Positions 34,261-47,055 of a DNA stretch of 64,000 bases are shown piece after piece. Source of the stretch: Diogma glabrata. Taxonomy: Eukaryota; Arthropoda; Insecta; Diptera; Cylindrotomidae. Below the pieces are notes generated by a model. It was not told the DNA's origin. It did no database searches and worked only from the letters and a program-made list of their open reading frames with translations. The DNA lies in NCBI GenBank assembly GCA_963693315.1, contig OY856187.1, forward strand, positions 376,970,599 through 377,034,598, given 5' to 3'. Position 1 is the stretch's first letter. Each line of letters starts with the position of its first letter. The translations under genes were made by a program, and so were the position numbers.

Positions 34261-34922
34261 ATTTATTAGGCTTTTAAATTTATATGTAACATTTATTATT
34301 TCTTTTATTTGTTTTGAGAAATAAGAATATAAATATGCAAATTGTAAACAGTACTACCCAGTAGAATATTTTTACTTGTATGTAAACTTATTATGTATGT
34401 ATATATATAAATATAAAGAGCTTTTCGTTTTTGTGAAAAAAAATATATACTTGGGCAATTCCATTTGATATTGTATAGGGGGGGAGGGGTGTCCGTTAAA
34501 TTCAAAAATACATTTTAATTCGTCTATAACTTTTTTATTTATGATCCGAAAAATCCCAAAAATCTTTAAAATCTAAGTTACACTAATATCAGTTAACAGT
34601 GAAAATTTGAAATGAATCAAAATTCGAATAAAAAAGCCTTAGGCTGTACAAAGTTTTTTTTAGCGTATTAATATATAAGATTCTGTTGATGATTGTTGCT
34701 TATAAATTTGATTTCGTTATTTTGTACAGGTTGCCTTCACTTATGTGTTGAATTGAATAGAGTTTTGTGTTATATTTCGTTATGATTTCGTTATAACCGT
34801 AGAAAAGTAATTTCGCATTAAACCAGTTACAATGAACCGTAAACAATACAAAAAGCTTCAAAACTCTAGGTTACTGTGTGGATAAACCCTAAACATATTA
34901 TTTACCAGCGACAAATCGAAAA
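34261..34922. other. non-genic stretch
   Basis: AT-rich, with a G-rich run (TAGGGGGGGAGGGGTG) at about 34477. No gene recognised before the short open frame at 34923. Confidence 0.5.
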
Positions 34923-35066
34923 ATGGGTAGGCAAAATTATGACAAACATTTAATTTTCTTGGCGTTCATGCTCTATGTAGGAGCGTTGCCAGGCGAATCA
35001 GCTTTGAATATTCACCACGGTCATTCGCAACAGCGACATAATTACCATGGCAGCCGATTTTTTTAA
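34923..35066 (+). CDS. short open frame with signal-peptide-like start, possible first exon
   Basis: A 47-codon frame begins at an ATG in a good context (AAAATGG). It has a basic start, a hydrophobic core (LIFLAFMLYVGAL) and a plausible cleavage site near ALPGES, followed by a His-rich stretch. A pyrimidine tract ending TTCCAG at about 35170 precedes a Cys-containing frame (DCESPRKTCPNQ, then LLECNQLYQD), which would be a second exon of a small secreted Cys-rich protein. No clear donor site joins them and no family is recognised. The MITE at 35313 would have truncated it. It could equally be chance. Confidence 0.25.
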   Translation: MGRQNYDKHLIFLAFMLYVGALPGESALNIHHGHSQQRHNYHGSRFF

Positions 35067-35312
35067 GGTCGTTTACTACGTCCGTCTCGTCTCCCATTGT
35101 AGTCGGGGTCTACCTCGCAGTCGTCCAATCACTGGGGAACAAACGTACATTTTTTTAATAATTCCAGACTGTGAATCGCCTCGTAAAACATGCCCAAACC
35201 AAGCAATCCTATTAGAATGCAACCAATTATATCAGGACCCTCAAGAAGGTCTTTGATCTCAAAGTTATACCGGGTTCTGTACTCTCCATTGTCTGTCTTA
35301 AGAGGACCAAAA

Positions 35313-35715
35313 CCCGGGAAGGAAAAAGTTAAGGGGCCAAGCCCGCGCTATAGCTTTTGGGGGTTGGGCCAGGCTTAACATTTTCAAACGGCCCAGGTTT
35401 GGGCCAAACTTGGACTAATGTCCTGGGGCTAAGTCTGGCAAACCAGGCTAGGGCCAACTCTTTGGCAAATAAGACTTGGGCCGGGTCTACCAAACCAATT
35501 TTTTTTTCAGACCTTTAAATGTGTGGAAAGAGGTTATGAAAAGAGTAACATATATGAAAATTAAGATAAACATAATATGGCCTGTACATGTTTACAATCA
35601 GTCTAGGCATTTACAACTGTCCCAGACCTGGCCCAAAGCTAACTAGCCAAGGCTTGGTTCGCCAATACTGACCCGAGATCGGTTCATTGTTTAACATTGG
35701 CAGCTCGTACCCGGG
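35313..35715. mobile_element. CCCGGG-ended MITE, copy 2 (403 bp)
   Basis: Shares with 21468-21968 the CCCGGG ends, the CTATAGCTTTTGGGG and CATTTTCAAACGGCCCA blocks, AATGTCCTGGGG and the terminal TTTAACATTGGCAG. It lacks the AT-rich palindrome of copy 1 and differs at many positions, so the copies are not recent. AAAA flanks both ends, possibly a target duplication. Confidence 0.7.
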
Positions 35716-36257
<542 letters not shown>

Positions 36258-37769
36258 GCTAAATATCAAATATTTTATTATTAGATGAACTTTTTAAAAT
36301 ATTATAAAAGTCATATATATAGTACAATAAATTAAATAAATTTGGAGAAAGCGCAAATAAATGGCAAATAAATTTCTAAACGAATTTCCCTAGACCCGTA
36401 ATAATTCGAAATAATAGTCCTTTGCCGTAGCTCCTGGGGAAATTACGACTGATAATTTTAAAAATTGTTCATGTTGCATTTTGTATAAAAAATCCAACAC
36501 ACAAAAACCTTTTAAGACCTAAGTCTCACAATATTTTGCGTTCTGGACCACATTTTTTTTTGGTTTTTATGTTCTTATTCTTCATCCTTCGTTCTTATGA
36601 GTTCCTTCCTCCAGCACCTTTTAGATATCACCTTGACAAGTGACTTCTCAATTTTATCGCCAGTGGTATATGATATCTCACGTTAACCCGTATGCCATAA
36701 CCAGGGACTGAAGTACCCGAGGTTATCAACAAAAAACTGATCCATGGTGGGTTTTAAACATTGAATTATTTTTTTTTTAAATTTTTGTTTATGTCATTAC
36801 ACACTTGGGTGTAATAAGTATATTACGCTACTACTTTCTAGTTCTAGTAAACTATTATCATAATAAATTAACAAAAACGTAATGCCATACAATAAATTAC
36901 TAAACACTGTATCATATTTGACAAGTTCTAGTTCTAGTTTGGGTGTATGAAAAATAATTTAATTTTCAAACTCAATAAAGTAGTATGGATCCGAAAATTC
37001 TTATCGAAACCAAAAGTAGTGAATTGAATTCACAATAAAGGTTATGGGATGAGAATAGAATGAAACACAAAATTGAACTTTATCGCGTTAACCGTTAACG
37101 GTTATAAACGTTAACCTACTGAATCAGTTTAGGCTACTTTGAGCTGGTAGTCTGTGTGGTATGGCAATTTTGGATCCAATCGGTTTGTCACTTTCGGTTA
37201 TAAAGCTTTTTAACTGCTCAGTATGGGCAGTTATTGTTTTTGGGTCGATTTTCGAAATGGGAATTTTTATGATATATTTACGTTTCAATACCTCCTGAAG
37301 TTGTTTGGCTATTTTTAGCTGGCAGTGTGTATGTATGTGTGTGTAATTTAGACATGACCTAACTTATGAAGTTGTTATTTTCATCCCTCTCACTGACTAA
37401 TTATGTTCCTTTTGACTCGAAAATGAAGTGTATGCAGTTTTACTGAAATCGGAAAATAATTACCCACCGCGCAGTGGCGTCGAAGATAAGAAAATTAGCA
37501 GAATAATAGGATTTTTTATGTTTATCAGATATAATCATCTTAAAATATAATATATCTCATAATTTCGATTTTTTATTAAAAGCTAATTACTTTACGATTC
37601 CAACGAGCCTAAGTATGTAGAAATCGATCTTAGCAAAGCGTTTTTATCGAATTTCTTCTTCTTAAATCCAAAAAAAAAAAATTTCTGCGAAAATTCAGAA
37701 AAAATAAATTTTGATGTTAGATTTTTATGTTACATTTAGACTTTGTTTGAGTAACACAAATTTTTATTT

Positions 37770-38990
37770 TTGGATACATTGCTAGCAGAATTAACTGAAC
37801 ATGGTAAAGTAGATCGTTTGCCAACCATAGTAACATTTGGTAATATTGAGAAGTTATTAACGGTTCCATAATGCAAAGAAGGGAGCGGCTTATCGATTGC
37901 GAATGCGATATATGAATGCCTTGAAAAATGGGATCTTACTGATAAAGTCGAAGCCATGTGTTACGACACGACATCAAGTAACGCTGGACCAGAAAAAGGT
38001 GGAAAAAAAGATTGGCCACAACTTGATCCGATTCCCATGTCGTCATCACATAGAGGAGATTAAACTACGGGCTGTTTATGATCTCTAGTTTGGAAAGACA
38101 CAGCAACCGATGTTTATCTGTTCAACAAATTTCAGAAGGCATGGGACGATGGTAAAATTGATCCAACAATGTTCAAAAATGGAATATCGGACAAAAAACT
38201 GGGAAACAAAATTCCAAAACACTCGTGAGAAGCTCTAGTAATTTTTTGTCATGAAGAGTTGGAAAAATCACACCCACGCACCAAATATAAAGAATTTTTG
38301 GAAGTTACATTGATTTTCTTGGCGAAACCATTGAGAATTACAAATTCAAACGCCCAGGTCCGACAAATCGCGCCGTTTGCATTTTTTCGTGACGTTTGCA
38401 TTTGTCTGATTATGTTGTATGTAAAAATTTGGTTCAAATGCATAGATGGAACAGCAGCCGCAAATCAGGATTTGGATTTCATCAAAATTGACCAAAGAGT
38501 TTCAGAAGAAATGTTGAGCAAAATTTGTTATCATCTTCACTATTTAACGGAAGCAAATATTGGCTTGGCTTTTTTCGACCCAGATATTTCGTTTGGTGAA
38601 AAACGAAAAATGGTTCAAAACCTTGAGGTCCCAGCATGAGACATCCCCATCGCACCCCGATCTCGCAAAAAAGATTTTGACGCAGTCAAACATATGCAAC
38701 TTTTTGCTAATAAGAACATTAGTGATTTTGTCACAGAAATAACTCAGAGTTTTTTTAATTGATTTAGAATTTGTATTGATTTTTTGCTACATGACCCACG
38801 GAATGAGGATTTCGTCAAAGCCAAGTTGTTTTACAAAGTTTGCAGTTGTTAATGATACCACCGAACTCGGTGTTAAGTTGATGACACGGAATACAACAGC
38901 ATTCTAACTAAAGACGAGGAAGGTACACAATACACCATTCAGGTGGTCGAAAACTACAGATGCAAATACGCATCAAACAATAAATCTAAT
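37770..38990 (+). pseudogene. decayed C/D(2)H-type transposase-like gene, left-arm copy
   Basis: Frames read in order: LLAELTEHGKVDRLPTIVTF, then IANAIYECLEKWDLTDKVEA, MCYDTTSSNAGP, FPCRHHIEEI, YKEFLEVTLIFLGE, LTEANIGLAFFDPDISFGEK and, near 38840, VVNDTTELGVKLM and QVVENYRCKY. The Asp in CYDTTSSN and the later CRHH resemble the catalytic Asp and C/D(2)H element of RNase H-fold transposases (hAT, P, MuDR, Kolobok groups). This protein family recurs as uncharacterised multi-copy genes in insects and cnidarians (recalled, not searched). Several frameshifts and stops break it. It lies inside the long inverted repeats, supporting a transposase role, but its superfamily is unknown to me. Confidence 0.65.
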
Positions 38991-39444
38991 TTAATTTATC
39001 GATTTCTTTTGGAAAAATGTTGCTTTTGAATGAAAAATTATTATAAATTTAACCATAAAAATTAATACTTTTCTTTGAAAAAGATTATTATGAATTAGTT
39101 AATTTTCGTATATGTAAGAAGAAAAATTAAGATAAATCGCTTTTCTAAGATCGATTTCTACTAGGGTTTCTCATTTCCCGTAAAAATTCAAATCCCGGGA
39201 AGCCGGAACAAAAAATGTTAAATTCCCGGGATCCCGGGAAATCCCGGGAAACGCTAAAAAGCTAGATTTTTCTAATTGGGTGGTAGAAAAATGTGTAAAA
39301 TTAAAACAGCACAAAAAATGCGCTGTTGATTTTTAAATTTCCATTATTTTTAATTAGAAAAACTTCAAAAATTAAATAAAAAAGAATTCATAAAAACAAA
39401 ACAAAAATAAATTCATAATACTATTTTTTAAATAATTTTTCAAA

Positions 39445-39540
39445 ACTAGGTTGTCGATGGGGCCATCACTCAATTTTGTCCGAATTTTCGTGACGAAACG
39501 ACCTGCCACAGAAAAAGCTCTTTCCTATTCAATTAATGTC
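39445..39540 (-). pseudogene. hAT transposase dimerisation-domain fragment, left arm
   Basis: Minus strand reads ERAFSVAGRFVTKIRTKLSD then GPIDNLVLKNYLKN, the ERxFS--G and LS---L---V-L pattern at the C-terminus of hAT transposases. A stop precedes it and the catalytic core is gone. Confidence 0.8.
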
Positions 39541-39659
39541 GGTGGGGTAGTTATTAGTGCATTGTATAAAATAAATTATTTGTGCGCTGCTTAGTTGCTT
39601 CAAAAATTACTAAATCAGTTGTGATGTTTTTAATGTCATATGCTACATGTTTTGTGATA

Positions 39660-40936
39660 CAAACAAATGAGCATGATCCAAAATCAAAATCACAATAACA
39701 ACGGTACTTCTCAGCACCAAAAGATAAAAAATATTGGACTCTCAGTCCGTATTTTGCGATTGAACATTAAAAGCATTAGCAAGTCAAAAACTGAACACCT
39801 AGAAAGAGTATTAAAGTTATTGTTTCGATATCAATGTTGTAATTCTGGCAGGAAACGCATGCAACAGATGAAGACTTACCTCTAGAGGAAAAATTGTTGG
39901 TTATAAACTAATAAGTGCTATTTACCATCAAACATATGGGCCTGGCACGTATATTAAGTCAGAAATCATGAACTGCACCGATTTACTTACACCAGACGGA
40001 CAACGATATGCATCTTATTGTTGTTGATATATCGATCACGAAGATTGTTAACGTAAAAACCCCTAAATACAGCGTGGCCAGCTGATACTCTGCCATTATT
40101 TTACCACCCAGCAATATGCGTGACTTTAATAGCCATCAAAATCAGTGGCCCTACTCAAATAACAATCCCAATGGCATATAACTAACTGACGGGACAAATC
40201 GACAACATGTTCCTGGTATATGATACGAAAGACATGAAAACCTAATTTGATCTGCTAGATGGCCAAGTTATTACAATCCCGATCTCTGTTTTTCCACAAA
40301 AAAACGAACAACGTAACCCTATTCCAATATCTAGGGCTGTCCTACAAGGTTTTCCACGCTCTCAACGTCGTTCAGTAATTTTTGAGGTAGGTATCCAAAT
40401 CCCACACGTAAACTCTACTCCTCAACCTAGATGCAATTTTAACAAAACTGATTGGGCTAAATATGGTTCGAAGTTGGATGCAGTGATTCACTAGATTCAA
40501 CCCATTCCTAAAAATTACGATAGGTTCGTAGGAGCCATCATTTCAACAGCAAAGAAATGCATCCCAAGAGACTTCTGGTGAAGAATACATGCCTGGTTGG
40601 AGTAGAGAGAGCGATATATTTATTATTTGAGGAGCACCTTAGCAGTGGTGAGGCAGACGTGGTTGATGACTTAATATACTCACTGGACACCGCGAGGAAA
40701 CAAAAGTGGATTAACGCTGTTGAAAACATCGATTTTCCCCATTCTAGTAGGGCAGCTTGGAGTCTTCATCGGAAGCTGGATGGCTATAACTCAATTACTC
40801 ATACTAACAATGAAATAAATCCAGAGGACATTGCAAATCAGATTGTAAACATGTCTCGTTCCTCTATTAATCGCCTTCATAAGAGAACCATTAAACATAA
40901 ATTAAGAGAAATAAAGCGCAAGTTTTGTTTTAGGTA
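39660..40936 (+). pseudogene. LINE endonuclease-region fragment, left arm
   Basis: Frames give the start of a LINE ORF2: MSMIQNQNHNNN, LRLNIKSISKSKTEHLERVL, then (shifted) QETHATDEDLPL, RDFNSHQNQW near 40120, and NYDRFVGAIISTAKKCIPRD near 40520. An uninterrupted 126-codon piece follows at 40557-40937 (INAVENIDFPHSSRAAWSLH), the linker between endonuclease and RT in many invertebrate LINEs. RT itself is absent. This LINE differs from the intact one at 25732-28668. It lies wholly inside the hAT element. Confidence 0.75.
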
Positions 40937-41564
40937 GATTTCATAGAAAAATCTACCTATTTTAAGTTTTATTGGTTTTAATTTGTTGTGTTTATATGTG
41001 TAAAAAAAAAACAAAAAAACAAGACACCATATGTGTCAAAAAACATTTTCCTAATTTTGAACGAAATCAAATACTACAGAGGGAAAAGAATTAAAAACTA
41101 CTCGATTTTCGAGTGAGAAAAGTTTTAATATCTTTGAAAAAAGTAAAAAAAATGTTGACAAAAATTAGCGGGATACCCGGGATCCCGGGATGCAATCCCG
41201 GGAAAACGGGATGAAAATTTACCGCCGGGATCCCGGGGAAAACGGGATCCCGGGATCCCGTTTGAGAAACCCTAATTTCTACATACTTAGGCTCGTTAGA
41301 ATCGTTAATTAATTAGTTTTTAATAAAAAAAATCAAAATTATGAGATATGTTATGTTTTAAGATAATTATATCTGATTAAAATAAAAAATCCTATTATTC
41401 TGCTAATTTTCTTATCTTCGACGCCACTGCGCGGTGGGTAATTATTTTCCGATTTCAATAAAACTTGATATATTTCATATTCGAGTCAAATGGAACATAA
41501 TTAACCGGTGCGAGCGAAGAAAAAGATGGTTTGAAAATTGTTCATACATATCTGGTCATGCCTA

Positions 41565-41744
<180 letters not shown>

Positions 41745-42372
41745 TAGGCATGACCAGATATGTATGAACAATTTTCAAACCATCTTTTTCTTCGCTCGCA
41801 CCGGCTAATTATGTTCCATTTGACTCGAATATGAAATATATCAAGTTTTATTGAAATCGGAAAATAATTACCCACCGCGCAGTGGCGTCGAAGATAAGAA
41901 AATTAGCAGAATAATAGGATTTTTTATTTTAATCAGATATAATTATCTTAAAACATAACATATCTCATAATTTTGATTTTTTTTATTAAAAACTAATTAA
42001 TTAACGATTCTAACGAGCCTAAGTATGTAGAAATTAGGGTTTCTCAAACGGGATCCCGGGATCCCGTTTTCCCCGGGATCCCGGCGGTAAATTTTCATCC
42101 CGTTTTCCCGGGATTGCATCCCGGGATCCCGGGTATCCCGCTAATTTTTGTCAACATTTTTTTTACTTTTTTCAAAGATATTAAAACTTTTCTCACTCGA
42201 AAATCGAGTAGTTTTTAATTCTTTTCCCTCTGTAGTATTTGATTTCGTTCAAAATTAGGAAAATGTTTTTTGACACATATGGTGTCTTGTTTTTTTGTTT
42301 TTTTTTTACACATATAAACACAACAAATTAAAACCAATAAAACTTAAAATAGGTAGATTTTTCTATGAAATC

Positions 42373-43649
42373 TACCTAAAACAAAACTTGCGCTTTATTT
42401 CTCTTAATTTATGTTTAATGGTTCTCTTATGAAGGCGATTAATAGAGGAACGAGACATGTTTACAATCTGATTTGCAATGTCCTCTGGATTTATTTCATT
42501 GTTAGTATGAGTAATTGAGTTATAGCCATCCAGCTTCCGATGAAGACTCCAAGCTGCCCTACTAGAATGGGGAAAATCGATGTTTTCAACAGCGTTAATC
42601 CACTTTTGTTTCCTCGCGGTGTCCAGTGAGTATATTAAGTCATCAACCACGTCTGCCTCACCACTGCTAAGGTGCTCCTCAAATAATAAATATATCGCTC
42701 TCTCTACTCCAACCAGGCATGTATTCTTCACCAGAAGTCTCTTGGGATGCATTTCTTTGCTGTTGAAATGATGGCTCCTACGAACCTATCGTAATTTTTA
42801 GGAATGGGTTGAATCTAGTGAATCACTGCATCCAACTTCGAACCATATTTAGCCCAGTCAGTTTTGTTAAAATTGCATCTAGGTTGAGGAGTAGAGTTTA
42901 CGTGTGGGATTTGGATACCTACCTCAAAAATTACTGAACGACGTTGAGAGCGTGGAAAACCTTGTAGGACAGCCCTAGATATTGGAATAGGGTTACGTTG
43001 TTCGTTTTTTTGTGGAAAAACAGAGATCGGGATTGTAATAACTTGGCCATCTAGCAGATCAAATTAGGTTTTCATGTCTTTCGTATCATATACCAGGAAC
43101 ATGTTGTCGATTTGTCCCGTCAGTTAGTTATATGCCATTGGGATTGTTATTTGAGTAGGGCCACTGATTTTGATGGCTATTAAAGTCACGCATATTGCTG
43201 GGTGGTAAAATAATGGCAGAGTATCAGCTGGCCACGCTGTATTTAGGGGTTTTTACGTTAACAATCTTCGTGATCGATATATCAACAACAATAAGATGCA
43301 TATCGTTGTCCGTCTGGTGTAAGTAAATCGGTGCAGTTCATGATTTCTGACTTAATATACGTGCCAGGCCCATATGTTTGATGGTAAATAGCACTTATTA
43401 GTTTATAACCAACAATTTTTCCTCTAGAGGTAAGTCTTCATCTGTTGCATGCGTTTCCTGCCAGAATTACAACATTGATATCGAAACAATAACTTTAATA
43501 CTCTTTCTAGGTGTTCAGTTTTTGACTTGCTAATGCTTTTAATGTTCAATCGCAAAATACGGACTGAGAGTCCAATATTTTTTATCTTTTGGTGCTGAGA
43601 AGTACCGTTGTTATTGTGATTTTGATTTTGGATCATGCTCATTTGTTTG
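42373..43649 (-). pseudogene. LINE endonuclease-region fragment, right arm
   Basis: Mirror of 39660-40936, carrying the same frameshifts and the same 126-codon open piece (42372-42752). Identical lesions in both arms show that decay preceded the duplication. Confidence 0.75.
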
Positions 43650-43768
43650 TATCACAAAACATGTAGCATATGACATTAAAAACATCACAACTGATTTAGT
43701 AATTTTTGAAGCAACTAAGCAGCGCACAAATAATTTATTTTATACAATGCACTAATAACTACCCCACC

Positions 43769-43864
43769 GACATTAATTGAATAGGAAAGAGCTTTTTCTG
43801 TGGCAGGTCGTTTCGTCACGAAAATTCGGACAAAATTGAGTGATGGCCCCATCGACAACCTAGT
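43769..43864 (+). pseudogene. hAT transposase dimerisation-domain fragment, right arm
   Basis: Mirror of 39445-39540, readable on the plus strand as ERAFSVAGRFVTKIRTKLSD. Confidence 0.8.
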
Positions 43865-44318
43865 TTTGAAAAATTATTTAAAAAATAGTATTATGAATTT
43901 ATTTTTGTTTTGTTTTTATGAATTCTTTTTTATTTAATTTTTGAAGTTTTTCTAATTACAAATAATGGAAATTTAAAAATCAACAGCGCATTTTTTGTGC
44001 TGTTTTAATTTTACACATTTTTCTACCACCCAATTAGAAAAATCTAGCTTTTTAGCGTTTCCCGGGATTTCCCGGGATCCCGGGAATTTAACATTTTTTG
44101 TCCCCGCTTCCCGGGATTTGAATTTTTACGGGAAATGAGAAACCCTAGTAGAAATCGATCTTAGAAAAGCGATTTATCTTAATTTTTCTTCTTACATATA
44201 CGAAAATTAACTAATTCATAATAATCTTTTTTCAAAGAAAAGTATTAATTTTTATGGTTAAATTTATAATAATTTTTCATTCAAAAGCAACATTTTTCCA
44301 AAAGAAATCGATAAATTA

Positions 44319-45539
44319 AATTAGATTTATTGTTTGATGCGTATTTGCATCTGTAGTTTTCGACCACCTGAATGGTGTATTGTGTACCTTCCTCGTCTTT
44401 AGTTAGAATGCTGTTGTATTCCGTGTCATCAACTTAACACCGAGTTCGGTGGTATCATTAACAACTGCAAACTTTGTAAAACAACTTGGCTTTGACGAAA
44501 TCCTCATTCCGTGGGTCATGTAGCAAAAAATCAATACAAATTCTAAATCAATTAAAAAAACTCTGAGTTATTTCTGTGACAAAATCACTAATGTTCTTAT
44601 TAGCAAAAAGTTGCATATGTTTGACTGCGTCAAAATCTTTTTTCGAGATCGGGGTGCGATGGGGATGTCTCATGCTGGGACCTCAAGGTTTTGAACCATT
44701 TTTCGTTTTTCACCAAACGAAATATCTGGGTCGAAAAAAGCCAAGCCAATATTTGCTTCCGTTAAATAGTGAAGATGATAACAAATTTTGCTCAACATTT
44801 CTTCTGAAACTCTTTGGTCAATTTTGATGAAATCCAAATCCTGATTTGCGGCTGCTGTTCCATCTATGCATTTGAACCAAATTTTTACATACAACATAAT
44901 CAGACAAATGCAAACGTCACGAAAAAATGCAAACGGCGCGATTTGTCGGACCTGGGCGTTTGAATTTGTAATTCTCAATGGTTTCGCCAAGAAAATCAAT
45001 GTAACTTCCAAAAATTCTTTATATTTGGTGCGTGGGTGTGATTTTTCCAACTCTTCATGACAAAAAATTACTAGAGCTTCTCACGAGTGTTTTGGAATTT
45101 TGTTTCCCAGTTTTTTGTCCGATATTCCATTTTTGAACATTGTTGGATCAATTTTACCATCGTCCCATGCCTTCTGAAATTTGTTGAACAGATAAACATC
45201 GGTTGCTGTGTCTTTCCAAACTAGAGATCATAAACAGCCCGTAGTTTAATCTCCTCTATGTGATGACGACATGGGAATCGGATCAAGTTGTGGCCAATCT
45301 TTTTTTCCACCTTTTTCTGGTCCAGCGTTACTTGATGTCGTGTCGTAACACATGGCTTCGACTTTATCAGTAAGATCCCATTTTTCAAGGCATTCATATA
45401 TCGCATTCGCAATCGATAAGCCGCTCCCTTCTTTGCATTATGGAACCGTTAATAACTTCTCAATATTACCAAATGTTACTATGGTTGGCAAACGATCTAC
45501 TTTACCATGTTCAGTTAATTCTGCTAGCAATGTATCCAA
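44319..45539 (-). pseudogene. decayed C/D(2)H-type transposase-like gene, right-arm copy
   Basis: Mirror of 37770-38990 with the same interruptions. It differs by the one-base indels at about 44644 and 44228. Confidence 0.65.
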
Positions 45540-47055
45540 AAATAAAAATTTGTGTTACTCAAACAAAGTCTAAATGTAACATAAAAATCTAACATCAAAA
45601 TTTATTTTTTCTGAATTTTCGCAGAAATTTTTTTTTTTTGGATTTAAGAAGAAGAAATTCGATAAAAACGCTTTGCTAAGATCGATTTCTACATACTTAG
45701 GCTCGTTGGAATCGTAAAGTAATTAGCTTTTAATAAAAAATCGAAATTATGAGATATATTATATTTTAAGATGATTATATCTGATAAACATAAAAAATCC
45801 TATTATTCTGCTAATTTTCTTATCTTCGACGCCACTGCGCGGTGGGTAATTATTTTCCGATTTCAGTAAAACTGCATACACTTCATTTTCGAGTCAAAAG
45901 GAACATAATTAGTCAGTGAGAGGGATGAAAATAACAACTTCATAAGTTAGGTCATGTCTAAATTACACACACATACATACACACTGCCAGCTAAAAATAG
46001 CCAAACAACTTCAGGAGGTATTGAAACGTAAATATATCATAAAAATTCCCATTTCGAAAATCGACCCAAAAACAATAACTGCCCATACTGAGCAGTTAAA
46101 AAGCTTTATAACCGAAAGTGACAAACCGATTGGATCCAAAATTGCCATACCACACAGACTACCAGCTCAAAGTAGCCTAAACTGATTCAGTAGGTTAACG
46201 TTTATAACCGTTAACGGTTAACGCGATAAAGTTCAATTTTGTGTTTCATTCTATTCTCATCCCATAACCTTTATTGTGAATTCAATTCACTACTTTTGGT
46301 TTCGATAAGAATTTTCGGATCCATACTACTTTATTGAGTTTGAAAATTAAATTATTTTTCATACACCCAAACTAGAACTAGAACTTGTCAAATATGATAC
46401 AGTGTTTAGTAATTTATTGTATGGCATTACGTTTTTGTTAATTTATTATGATAATAGTTTACTAGAACTAGAAAGTAGTAGCGTAATATACTTATTACAC
46501 CCAAGTGTGTAATGACATAAACAAAAATTTAAAAAAAAAATAATTCAATGTTTAAAACCCACCATGGATCAGTTTTTTGTTGATAACCTCGGGTACTTCA
46601 GTCCCTGGTTATGGCATACGGGTTAACGTGAGATATCATATACCACTGGCGATAAAATTGAGAAGTCACTTGTCAAGGTGATATCTAAAAGGTGCTGGAG
46701 GAAGGAACTCATAAGAACGAAGGATGAAGAATAAGAACATAAAAACCAAAAAAAAATGTGGTCCAGAACGCAAAATATTGTGAGACTTAGGTCTTAAAAG
46801 GTTTTTGTGTGTTGGATTTTTTATACAAAATGCAACATGAACAATTTTTAAAATTATCAGTCGTAATTTCCCCAGGAGCTACGGCAAAGGACTATTATTT
46901 CGAATTATTACGGGTCTAGGGAAATTCGTTTAGAAATTTATTTGCCATTTATTTGCGCTTTCTCCAAATTTATTTAATTTATTGTACTATATATATGACT
47001 TTTATAATATTTTAAAAAGTTCATCTAATAATAAAATATTTGATATTTAGCATTA

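Larger units (their letters stand above)
39162..41274 (-). mobile_element. hAT element with target duplication ATTTCTAC, left-arm copy
   Basis: Ends TAGGGTTTCTCA and TGAGAAACCCTA are perfect inverted repeats. ATTTCTAC flanks it at 39154-39161 and 41275-41282, splitting the right terminal repeat of the enclosing transposon. Just inside both ends are stacked CCCGGGATCCCGGG palindromes. A hAT dimerisation-domain fragment survives on the minus strand near 39445-39540, and the middle is occupied by LINE sequence. Length 2,113 bp. Confidence 0.95.
37349..41564 (+). mobile_element. long-TIR DNA transposon, left-arm copy, interrupted by a hAT
   Basis: Ends: TAGACATGACC at 37349 and GGTCATGCCTA ending at 41564. 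Behind them lies a ~300-bp inverted repeat including CACCGCGCAGTGGCGTCG at the left and its complement CGACGCCACTGCGCGGTG at the right, followed by ATAAGAAAATTAGCAG and AACGAGCCTAAGTATG. Outermost tens of bases are less alike than the inner part. The interior carries a decayed transposase-like gene. The right repeat is split by the hAT at 39162-41274. Superfamily was not assigned. The ends abut TG/TA microsatellites, so a target duplication cannot be read. Confidence 0.8.
42035..44147 (+). mobile_element. hAT element, right-arm copy
   Basis: Mirror of 39162-41274, with ends TAGGGTTTCTCA / TGAGAAACCCTA. The target duplication, GTAGAAAT on the plus strand (complement of ATTTCTAC), lies at 42027-42034 and 44148-44155. 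Confidence 0.95.
41745..45960 (-). mobile_element. long-TIR DNA transposon, right-arm copy
   Basis: Mirror image of the element at 37349-41564, with the same hAT interruption; only a few substitutions distinguish the copies. Confidence 0.8.
41742..47055 (-). repeat. right arm of the giant palindrome (5,314 bp)
   Basis: Reverse complement of 36254-41567, the same length. At its outer end it passes without any microsatellite into ordinary sequence at 47056, unlike the left arm. Confidence 0.97.

Noticed and set aside
35165..35260. CLIP-domain protease exon (DCESPRKTCPNQ stretch)
   Set aside because: Cys spacing (6 then 8 residues) does not fit the CLIP pattern and a stop follows; left as an unassigned Cys-rich frame.
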